21,775 bases of DNA. It comes from JACZSB01 sp965372015 (lineage in GTDB: Bacteria; Fidelibacterota; Marinisomatia; SCGC-AAA003-L08; TS1B11). The stretch is from the NCBI GenBank assembly GCA_965372015.1, contig CBDVAP010000039.1, forward strand, positions 1-21,775, written 5' to 3'. Position 1 is the stretch's first letter, and each line of letters begins with the position of its first letter. Positions 1 through 5,812 of the stretch are shown one piece after another. Under the pieces are notes generated by a model that was given only the letters and a program-made list of their open reading frames with translations, searched no databases and was not told where the DNA came from. Both the position numbers and the translations under genes were made by a program.

Positions 1-1
1 T

Positions 2-211
2 GTTTGGATCGGTCTCGGAGAGCACCATCTTGATGGACGTGGCTCGGTGTCATATTCCGCGGTCAACCTAGATTCTGGGGCCAAAGAGTGGGGTAGTTCA
101 GGGTCGGTGTATCGGTTCAGACCATTTTGGACACGTTGGGCTAAAACTAAGAGAGACATCAAGCATTTCCAAGGTTTTGCTGATACATTCTCCGAAGTGC
201 TCGCTGCTTGA
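2..211 (+). CDS. C-terminal end of an unidentified protein (5' end outside window)
   Basis: The frame is open from the first bases of the window to a TGA at 209-211 and encodes 69 residues. It reads as real protein: it begins VWIGLGEHHLDGRGSVSYSA, has a charged middle containing RFRPFWTRWAKTKRDIKHF, and ends DTFSEVLAA. The other two frames are interrupted or of poor composition. I do not recognise the family; the aromatic and basic C-terminal segment suggests a folded soluble domain. The next thing downstream is a tRNA-Leu fragment at 363-425, so this gene may lie at the edge of an integration hotspot. The reading frame is fairly sure; the function is unknown. Confidence 0.5.
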   Translation, partial: VWIGLGEHHLDGRGSVSYSAVNLDSGAKEWGSSGSVYRFRPFWTRWAKTKRDIKHFQGFADTFSEVLAA

Positions 212-362
212 GCTATTCTCTAATCTGAACTGATCACCATTAGTCCAGGTCCTGCCCCGTTTCCCCGCTCCTTTTTGTATTTCACAACGGGAGAACAATG
301 AACTGAAAATCCATGTGTTGAAAACTGCACAATTACTGCACACTTTCCAAATTCTTCGTCAT

Positions 363-425
363 GACGCGCTGGATCTAGGATCCAGTGTCCAGCTGGACGT
401 GGAGGTTCGAGTCCTCTCCGTGGCA
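363..425 (+). tRNA. tRNA-Leu(UAG) 3' fragment, probable att scar
   Basis: A clear 3' part of a leucine tRNA is present. The anticodon stem CTGGA/TCCAG (369-373/381-385) encloses loop TCTAGGA with anticodon TAG. The long class II variable arm is GTCC-AGCT-GGAC (387-398). The T-arm is GGAGG-TTCGAGT-CCTCT (401-417), followed by 3' acceptor strand CCGTGGC and discriminator A. The matching 5' acceptor strand (GCCACGG) and D-arm are absent: tRNA similarity begins at about GACGCG (363) and the upstream bases are unrelated. No CCA is encoded. A retained 3' half without a 5' half is the usual mark left by integrases that target tRNA genes. Confidence 0.8.
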
Positions 426-483
426 TAAACCCTTGTTTTCCTTCGACAAATGAACCCTGGTTAGGGCTTTTATACTTTCCTAG

Positions 484-855
484 CTAGTCCAGGCTACCAG
501 CCCATACAACCGTACCATTTGCCGGATACCCCGCCGGTGGCGGGGGATACGGACCGGATACGCGGCCAGACTTACCGTCGATGATGTACCGGATGAACAA
601 TGCAGTAGTTCTGCCTTCAGGCCATACCCGGCTATCGATATGAGCTTGGGAGCCGTCATTTTTTTTGCTTGTATATCTAAATGATTTCCCCCATATTCCA
701 TCTGTCCACCACCTCGGATAGATGCCTGAAACTGCCTCAAAATTCGCCGCCTTTGTGGACGAAGATCGCCGCAGCCCGAGGGACTGGTCTCCACACATTG
801 CAGTCTTTCGATAGGTGGGTGAAGATGATGCAGAAATACAAACTAGGAGATTCAC
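484..855 (-). CDS. Doubtful unidentified reading frame
   Basis: This is an open frame of 123 codons from a GTG that abuts the start of the plus-strand gene at 856. Only the C-terminal half looks protein-like (residues around QAHIDSRVWPEGRTTALFIR, then a Pro-rich GPYPPPPAGYPANG stretch and TVVWAGSLD at the end). The N-terminal part is low-complexity and another frame overlaps it. There is no ribosome-binding site at the GTG. It may be the tail of a decayed gene. No family is recognised. Bases 426-483 next to it hold nothing else except a weak hairpin CCCT-ggtt-AGGG. Confidence 0.25.
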   Translation of the reverse strand: MNLLVCISASSSPTYRKTAMCGDQSLGLRRSSSTKAANFEAVSGIYPRWWTDGIWGKSFRYTSKKNDGSQAHIDSRVWPEGRTTALFIRYIIDGKSGRVSGPYPPPPAGYPANGTVVWAGSLD

Positions 856-1890
856 ATGTCGTCGGTTGACCTCGACTCTTCACCCTGGCTGATCCGGATC
901 TTTGATCGGGTTCCCATGCCCCCGCCTGTGTTGGGGATGTTGATCGCTTTCGCCCATTTTCTCTTCATCGCCGCTCTCGCGCAGGTGTTGGCTCCGGGCC
1001 TGGGAGCAGCGTATCTGGGGGAGTGGCGGATACTAGCACTACAGATCACCAAGTCGATCGTATTTGGATATTTGATGGCCGCCGGTTACTACCTGCTTCG
1101 GGAAGCCGTGCGTGATTTCCTCAGCCTGCGACCGGCTCTGAGCTGCGACGACATGGAGTTCGACTACAGGTTGACTCGCCTGCGCCGCGTCCCCCGAGTA
1201 CCCCTCTACCTTGCCACTGCGCTCGCTATTTTGGCCGGTTTCACCGGATCCCTAGACCCCGCCATTTGGTCAGAGTCGGGGTTTAAACCACCACCTATCG
1301 GGAGTGCGCGGATGAGCATGTCACAGATCGAAAATATCACGGCAGCGTTCGTATTTACCCGCATTATAGCCCTGGAGTTCATCTTAGTCACCTTGTTCGC
1401 TTCTGCCGCCCGTCGCTTCGCGCGGATAGAGCTTCTCGATCTCGAGCAAGTCGCCCCATTTTCGCGACGCGCGTTGCGCGGGGTTCTCGTGCTCATATTG
1501 TACATGACGCTTCTTGCACTGCAGGCGTTCTTCGATCCCCACCCCACCGGGGCGATCGACGGGGTGATTTCTACCAGTGTGCTGGCGGTCGCGATCTTCC
1601 TGATTCCCCTGATTCCCCTGCAGCGACGAATCGACGCCGCAAAACAAAGTGAACTCGCGCGTATACGTGCCGACATTCGCCGCGAGAATGAGGCACGGAT
1701 CGCGGGTGACGAGGGTTGGGCTTCCCTCGCCGATCTGATCGTCTACGAGCAACGGATAGAGAGGGTGAGCACTTGGGCGTTCAACACCCCGACATTGGTT
1801 CGCTTCGCATTGTATGTATTACTCGGCATCGGATCCTGGCTTGGTGCCGCTTTCGTAGAACGCTGGCTTGGCACCCTACTCGGTCCGTAG
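856..1890 (+). CDS. Integral membrane protein of unknown function (344 aa)
   Basis: The ATG is preceded by AGGAG at good spacing. Hydrophobic segments lie at about residues 24-48, 60-80, 112-132, 166-188, 203-225, 235-256 and 315-336, giving roughly seven membrane helices. The segment between about 257 and 312 is charged and probably helical (RRIDAAKQSELARIRADIRR) and should be a cytoplasmic linker before the last helix. No catalytic motif or known transporter signature is visible, so I give no function. The gene stands alone: it is followed by its own terminator and flanked by tRNA remnants, so it may be cargo of an old integrated element. That it is a real membrane protein is very likely. 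Confidence 0.8.
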   Translation: MSSVDLDSSPWLIRIFDRVPMPPPVLGMLIAFAHFLFIAALAQVLAPGLGAAYLGEWRILALQITKSIVFGYLMAAGYYLLREAVRDFLSLRPALSCDDMEFDYRLTRLRRVPRVPLYLATALAILAGFTGSLDPAIWSESGFKPPPIGSARMSMSQIENITAAFVFTRIIALEFILVTLFASAARRFARIELLDLEQVAPFSRRALRGVLVLILYMTLLALQAFFDPHPTGAIDGVISTSVLAVAIFLIPLIPLQRRIDAAKQSELARIRADIRRENEARIAGDEGWASLADLIVYEQRIERVSTWAFNTPTLVRFALYVLLGIGSWLGAAFVERWLGTLLGP

Positions 1891-1909
1891 GAATCTGCCA
1901 TTCTGTAAA

Positions 1910-1931
1910 CTCCAGCGGCGTGGGGCTTTTT
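1910..1931 (+). terminator. Rho-independent terminator of the membrane protein gene
   Basis: The stem CTCCA/TGGGG (1910-1914/1921-1925, one G-U pair) encloses a 6-nt loop and is followed by C and a run of five T. It lies 20 nt after the stop codon at 1890. Confidence 0.5.
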
Positions 1932-1991
1932 AGTAGTACGGGCACGAAATAGTCACGTTGCCATCGTAAGCTGTTGTTTTTACTAACCGAT

Positions 1992-2021
1992 CGTCGGGCT
2001 CATAACCCGAAGGCCGGAGGT
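1992..2021 (+). tRNA. Initiator tRNA-fMet(CAU) anticodon-arm fragment
   Basis: A short stretch matches the anticodon arm and start of the T-arm of initiator tRNA. The stem TCGGG/CCCGA (1994-1998/2006-2010) encloses loop CTCATAA with anticodon CAT (2001-2003). The three consecutive G-C pairs at the base of the stem are the initiator hallmark. It continues with AGGCC and GGAGG-T, then similarity stops abruptly: no TTCGAAT loop and no 3' acceptor follow. The 5' side also ends just before 1992. About 30 bp of internal tRNA identity is the size of an integrase core site. It cannot be a working tRNA. Confidence 0.6.
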
Positions 2022-2091
2022 GGGATAATCTAATTCATGGTTAAGGGTCTCCTGGATCTGAAAATCACACTGGCAATGTGGCCCAATATCG

Positions 2092-2298
2092 CTAGCTGCT
2101 CGGGCCAAATAGTGTTCGGTCTTTCGGACCGTACGCATGCTCTTCCAACATGATGGCCGGCATAACGCCCTTCTTCACCACCGACCCGGGTTTGATCAGC
2201 CCGGTGTCCATGTCAAGCTGTGCCCAGTTCTCGGCATCAATATTATATTTCTTGCCAAAATCTGAAAACCGTCCTGGGCTGGATGACTTTGGGGGTGT
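2092..2298 (-). pseudogene. C-terminal remnant of an unidentified gene
   Basis: On the minus strand the frame between stops at 2299-2301 and 2092-2094 reads as protein: it contains NIDAENWAQLDMDTGLIKPG, then VVKKGVMPAIMLEEHAYGPK, and ends DRTLFGPSS. There is no start codon or ribosome-binding site. A neighbouring frame upstream (to about 2425) also looks partly coding, which suggests a frameshift near 2260-2300. I do not recognise the family. Bases 2299-2512 otherwise show nothing I can support. Confidence 0.4.
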
Positions 2299-2512
2299 TT
2301 ATAGAGCGCTCAAAGCCCAAATATTCCATCGAAAATGAGCCTCCAAAGAACCTCTTTTCGAAGCCATTGCTCCTCGAGAAACAACCAATCCAGGGACAGT
2401 GCTGAATACCGAAGTTGAAAATCACAGTACTACCCCCCCTGGGTATAATTCGTGTCAGCCGTTATTTTACTCTCTTTTTTCGTAATTTTTATTCATCATG
2501 GACTAGGTTGCG

Positions 2513-3073
2513 CTAATTCAGGGCATAAGGGCTTCGAGCCTGGATTATCTGACGGGCAAGTTGGGCCAGTTTGATCAGTTGATTCTTGGCAAACAGATTC
2601 CGATTCATGATCAGGTTATGATGCGTCAAGGTTAGCGAATGCAATGAAGCGATTGGCCTGTCTGCTACGCTCAGAAGGGCCTGCATGTACCCGAGCGGAT
2701 CAGCGAGCCGATCATGTAGCTCTTCCTCGAATAATTCCGGATCCTCGATGTCTGTGAATAGGCCCGGAAAGAGCGGGGCGTCTGGTGATCTTCCAACAGG
2801 AATCTCTCGCATCAAATCCGGCACAACAGGGATGGCCTGCCAACGTCCCGGCCTGCGATGTGGTCTTACTATCGCACTTTGTGCTCGATCAATATGGCCA
2901 TGGAGGAGAAGTGCTAGTTCTGTGCACTTGAGGCCGGAGGATATCAACAGGGCATAATACAGCCACCAGGGTCCTGGATCCCGAAAGATGACATCGATGT
3001 CCGCTCCCTGAAGGGGCCGGTTAGGGGTGCCATGGATTCTACTGGGTAGGGCTGGCATTTCTTCACTTATCAT
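2513..3073 (-). CDS. Tyrosine-recombinase-like protein lacking the usual catalytic residues
   Basis: The 186-residue protein aligns by pattern with the catalytic domain of phage-type integrases. WWLYYALLISSGLKCTELAL corresponds to the box I helix (usually TGLRxSEL), RPGRWQAIPVVPDLMREI to the beta-hairpin and following helix, and LHSLTLTHHNLIM to box II (usually HxLRHTFAT). The expected box I Arg is Lys, the box II Arg of HxxR is Thr, and no LGH box or clear tyrosine follows before the C-terminus. The N-terminal DNA-binding domain is also missing. The gene does not look decayed: AAGGAG sits 7 nt before the ATG and the frame is uninterrupted. It lies next to a tRNA-Lys remnant (3172-3229). It could be a regulatory or domesticated recombinase derivative, or a distant family with shifted residues. 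Confidence 0.55.
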   Translation of the reverse strand: MISEEMPALPSRIHGTPNRPLQGADIDVIFRDPGPWWLYYALLISSGLKCTELALLLHGHIDRAQSAIVRPHRRPGRWQAIPVVPDLMREIPVGRSPDAPLFPGLFTDIEDPELFEEELHDRLADPLGYMQALLSVADRPIASLHSLTLTHHNLIMNRNLFAKNQLIKLAQLARQIIQARSPYALN

Positions 3074-3120
3074 ATCTTAACTCCTTGCATGCATATACCT
3101 TTCTGTGGATAATACCCGGC

Positions 3121-3151
3121 CGGGCGAATCGCTATTTTGCCCGCTTTTTTT
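3121..3151 (+). terminator. Possible rho-independent terminator
   Basis: CGGGC (3121-3125) pairs with GCCCG (3139-3143) over a 13-nt loop, followed by C and seven T. No plus-strand gene reads into it, so it may be a relic or act on a lost neighbour. It also lies in the upstream region of the minus-strand recombinase-like gene. Confidence 0.35.
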
Positions 3152-3171
3152 GCCCTTTTTTTGGTTTATCG

Positions 3172-3229
3172 TCAGGGGGGCAGCGGCCTTTTAAGCCGTT
3201 GGTCGTGGGTTCGATTCCCACCCGTGTCA
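3172..3229 (+). tRNA. tRNA-Lys(UUU) remnant lacking its 5' end
   Basis: The anticodon stem GCGGC/GCCGT (3183-3187/3195-3199) encloses CTTTTAA with anticodon TTT. The variable loop is TGGTC, the T-arm is GTGGG-TTCGATT-CCCAC (3205-3221), then acceptor strand CCGTGTC and discriminator A at 3229. The D region (TCAGGGGGGCAG) resembles a normal D-arm but lacks about two bases of the 3' D stem. The 5' acceptor strand GACACGG is absent, with a T-rich stretch in its place. It is therefore a truncated pseudo-tRNA or an integrase att scar. The recombinase-like gene starts about 100 bp to the left. Confidence 0.75.
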
Positions 3230-3238
3230 CGAAAAATA

Positions 3239-3267
3239 CCCGGTGCCGCCAGGTACTGGGCATTTTT
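3239..3267 (+). terminator. Terminator hairpin after the tRNA-Lys remnant
   Basis: CCCGGTGCC (3239-3247) pairs with GGTACTGGG (3252-3260) in nine base pairs including two G-U, with loop GCCA. It is preceded by a run of A (3232-3236) and followed by CA and five T, so it could work in both directions. It was probably the terminator of the original tRNA gene, which argues that the DNA to the right of 3229 is the original chromosomal flank. Confidence 0.65.
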
Positions 3268-3276
3268 GAGGTTACA

Positions 3277-3387
3277 ATGGGGGTGCAGCAGTTAAATGGC
3301 CTCCCCGGTGTCTATCGTACTAGGGTAAAGGCCGTTGAAAGGTTTTCAGGCCAACTTCCCGATGATGGGTGGGAGCGTTGCTACTAA
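3277..3387 (+). CDS. Small unidentified protein (36 aa)
   Basis: An ATG at 3277 with GAGG at suitable spacing opens a frame that reads MGVQQLNGLPGVYRTRVKAV, continues with ERFSGQLPDDGWERCY and stops at TAA 3385-3387. The composition is protein-like and the start lies just behind the tRNA-Lys terminator hairpin, so it would need its own promoter. No family is recognised. It may be a small gene or the tail of a larger one displaced by rearrangement. Confidence 0.35.
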   Translation: MGVQQLNGLPGVYRTRVKAVERFSGQLPDDGWERCY

Positions 3388-3414
3388 TCGGGATCTAATA
3401 TATAGCTGTGGGCT

Positions 3415-3600
3415 TTAGTAGCCCGAAAGAAATGAGGTCAAATCGCGGCGTTCCAGTCCAGCCCGCCGGCCGGCCATGTTGCGCCGGTCGTCTCCAGCCC
3501 GGCGTTCAAACTCAACCGGTTGGCTACCTGATCGACGGTCCATACTTAACCTCCGGTTGTCGCTTTGGCGGCGGTCAAATCCATCGCGGTCTGCGCCCAT
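3415..3600 (-). CDS. Small Asp-Arg-Arg repeat protein (61 aa)
   Basis: The ATG at 3598-3600 is preceded on the minus strand by AGGAGG at 5 nt spacing, which supports a real gene. The protein is dominated by a repeated (D/E/N/G)RR motif spaced about 6-11 residues: FDRRQSDNRR, MDRRSG, FERRAGDDRR, AGRRAG, LERRD. Such charged Arg-pair repeats are known in small bacterial proteins and linkers, but I cannot assign a function; binding to nucleic acid or to acidic surfaces is only a guess. It is transcribed divergently from the carbamoyltransferase, with an AT-rich 177-bp intergenic region (3601-3777) between them. Confidence 0.55.
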   Translation of the reverse strand: MGADRDGFDRRQSDNRRLSMDRRSGSQPVEFERRAGDDRRNMAGRRAGLERRDLTSFLSGY

Positions 3601-3777
3601 ATCTACCTCCTCAGTTAGCGATTCTGCTATCTAAAATTAAAATTGGTTGTCTAAAATTACAAACTTGAAAATAACATTCCAAGAATAACTCACTCGCCGG
3701 ATAACTCCAGTGACTAAATTTTTATCTGTGGTAATTTCTTTAACAATAGTAGATAGCTCCCTGAAATAACGACGCTT

Positions 3778-5388
3778 GTGGCTGAAATAATAGCGATTGG
3801 TGGTGAATTACACGACAGCAGCGTCACACTGCTCGACTCAAAAGGGAGGATACGCTTCAGCATTAACGAGGAACGCCTGACCCGCAATAAGAAGGAAGGG
3901 CGGTTCCCTAATGGGGCCATGGAGCTGGTCGGTTCGCCGGACGCGCAGCTCGTGATCGCTGCCAACACGAGGAAGCAGGCAGAGCTGGAGATGCGCAGCG
4001 TCGGGCTCGATCTGGACAGATTTACAGCGTCTCTCGCGCGACTCGATTTCTACGACACGAGGTTCCCGAAAGCGGCGCGGGTCGGCCACCATGAATCGCA
4101 CGCCGCCTCGGCGTACTACACGAGCGGCTACGATAAGGCGTTGATAATCACCATGGACGGAGGTAGCATCTTCGAGCCGTGGTGCACAACCGTCTACGTA
4201 GGAGAGGGCGGCAAGCTCAAGCTTGTCGAGCAGGACACCCAGTGCTTCACCGACTGCTATTTCTTCACTACTGCGTTGCTCGGCTTCACACCGAACAGGC
4301 ATGAAGGGAAGATCACCGGTCTCGCCGCCCACGGCACGCCCAACGAGAAGGTATGGGAGCTCTTCGAGGAAAAGGATGGTAGCCTCGATGAAGAGATAGG
4401 CGCCTGGTCGCGGCTCGACAGCATGGCTGTGTCGCCGAGACTGCTGATTAATCAAGCGGTGCTCGCGAAGTATCGGGGATGGTTGAAAGGAATCCCAAAG
4501 GAGGACATTGCCGCCACCGTGCAGGCGTACACTGAGGAGAAGGCACTGGCGTACATCGCTTTGCATGCTGGCAAGACTGCGGGCAAGAGTATCGCACTCG
4601 CCGGCGGCCTGTTCGCTAATGTGCGCGTGAACCAGAAAGTTAAAGAGCTTGGATTCAAAGAGGTGTTCGTGCATCCGGGCATGGGTGACGAAGGGCTGAG
4701 CCTCGGCGCCGGGCTCGCCTATGCCGCCCGATCCGGAGCGCTACGCCCGCGATGCCTGCAGGACGTGTTCTTCGGACCTGCATTCTCTCCCGACGCAATT
4801 AAGCAGGTCCTCGACGCATATGGCCTGCAGTATCATGAGATGCAATTGCCGGCAGAGGAGATTGCACGGATGCTCGCCGACGGGAAAGTTGTCGCCCGGT
4901 TCGACGGCCGCATGGAGTACGGACCGCGGGCGCTCGGCAACAGGACCATCCTCTACCAGACAACCGACCCGACGGTGAACAACTGGCTGAACAAGCACTT
5001 GCGGCGCACCGAATTCATGCCCTTCGCCCCTGCGACGATGGCGGATTACGCGGATAAGATGTACAAGGATATCGACGGCGGACGGTACACCGCCGAGTTC
5101 ATGACTATGACCTTCGATTGCACTGAGGCGATGAAGCGGATGAGCCCTGCCGTGGTACACGTGGACGGTACGGCACGGCCACAACTGGTGCGACGCGAAG
5201 CGAACCCGGAACTCTACCGTATCGTCAGTGAATACCATTCGCTCACCGGTATCCCGTCGCTTATCAATACGAGCTTCAACAACCATGGCGAGCCGATCGT
5301 CTGCCAACCGATGGACGCTGTGGACTCTTTCATGCGCTGTGGTTTGCCGTTCCTGGCGATCGGCCCCTATCTGGTAAAAGCAAGATGA
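3778..5388 (+). CDS. O-carbamoyltransferase, NodU/CmcH family
   Basis: The 536-residue protein has both halves of the family. The N-terminal Kae1-like domain carries HDSS near residue 12, EERLTR near 33, the metal-binding HHESH at 104-108, MDGG near 127 and HEGK at 175-178. The C-terminal YrdC-like domain has GPRALGNR at 382-389, FMPFAPA and NTSFN at 497-501 followed by GEPIV. Family members transfer a carbamoyl group from carbamoyl phosphate, via a carbamoyl-adenylate, to a hydroxyl of a sugar, antibiotic or Nod factor in the cytoplasm. The start is GTG without a clear ribosome-binding site; no better start is seen. No glycosyltransferase or secondary-metabolite genes surround it, so the acceptor is unknown. 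GC-rich coding inside AT-rich flanks and the isolated position suggest acquisition by transfer. Confidence 0.92.
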   Translation: MAEIIAIGGELHDSSVTLLDSKGRIRFSINEERLTRNKKEGRFPNGAMELVGSPDAQLVIAANTRKQAELEMRSVGLDLDRFTASLARLDFYDTRFPKAARVGHHESHAASAYYTSGYDKALIITMDGGSIFEPWCTTVYVGEGGKLKLVEQDTQCFTDCYFFTTALLGFTPNRHEGKITGLAAHGTPNEKVWELFEEKDGSLDEEIGAWSRLDSMAVSPRLLINQAVLAKYRGWLKGIPKEDIAATVQAYTEEKALAYIALHAGKTAGKSIALAGGLFANVRVNQKVKELGFKEVFVHPGMGDEGLSLGAGLAYAARSGALRPRCLQDVFFGPAFSPDAIKQVLDAYGLQYHEMQLPAEEIARMLADGKVVARFDGRMEYGPRALGNRTILYQTTDPTVNNWLNKHLRRTEFMPFAPATMADYADKMYKDIDGGRYTAEFMTMTFDCTEAMKRMSPAVVHVDGTARPQLVRREANPELYRIVSEYHSLTGIPSLINTSFNNHGEPIVCQPMDAVDSFMRCGLPFLAIGPYLVKAR

Positions 5389-5422
5389 TGAGTGTGAGCC
5401 TGTCACCTGGGATACGGCGACG

Positions 5423-5664
5423 ATGCGCGACATCAGGTTTGCCGAGGCCCTCGCAGTATTGAAGCATGAGCCGGTGAGCGTCTACACCCACCCGGCGATG
5501 GCATCGTTAGATGGTACCTCCTATGGGCTGCGGCGCATGGCGCACAGGCAAAGAGGATACTGAGGGATGAAGCTGCTTCCGACTCAACCCTCAATGCGGG
5601 CTTAGAATCCGAAATCCAGCGCCTAGAAAGGCCAGAATACAATCTGGTTACTGTTCTGTCGTAG
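5423..5664 (+). pseudogene. Frameshifted gene remnant after the carbamoyltransferase
   Basis: Two overlapping plus-strand frames look coding in turn. The first runs from ATG 5423 to TGA 5561-5563 (MRDIRFAEALAVLKHEPVSV, then YTHPAMASLDGTSYGLRRMA). The second is open from 5470 to TAG 5662-5664 (GIVRWYLLWAAAHGAQAKRI, then a charged stretch ending ERPEYNLVTVLS). A single frameshift between them would explain this. It starts 35 bp after the carbamoyltransferase stop and may be the rest of a partner gene from the same operon. The product is not recognised. Bases 5665-5812 hold nothing I can support. Confidence 0.35.
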
Positions 5665-5812
5665 GAGATTCGTTATATTCCGGAATCACTACCATCCTAG
5701 TATCATAATCAACACCAGAGAAAACGCGACAATCAATATGTGGATCAACCCTAATGATAGTGCCGCAATCAATAGGTTGCGCGGTTTGGCGATTTTTCTG
5801 ACGGTATTGGTA

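Noticed and set aside
220..426. Minus-strand frame of 68 codons
   Set aside because: It starts with the antisense of the tRNA-Leu fragment (RRGLEPPRP), a standard tRNA shadow.
3085..3387. 100-codon plus-strand frame
   Set aside because: Its first two thirds translate the tRNA-Lys remnant and the terminator; only the last 36 codons, with their own ribosome-binding site, look real.
3410..3424. GGGCT-ttagt-AGCCC hairpin over the stop codon of the small Arg-rich gene
   Set aside because: There is no T-run on the minus strand, so it is not supported as a terminator.
4741..5433. Long minus-strand frame opposite the carbamoyltransferase
   Set aside because: It is the antisense of a GC-rich gene; composition is His/Arg-rich and no ribosome-binding site is present.
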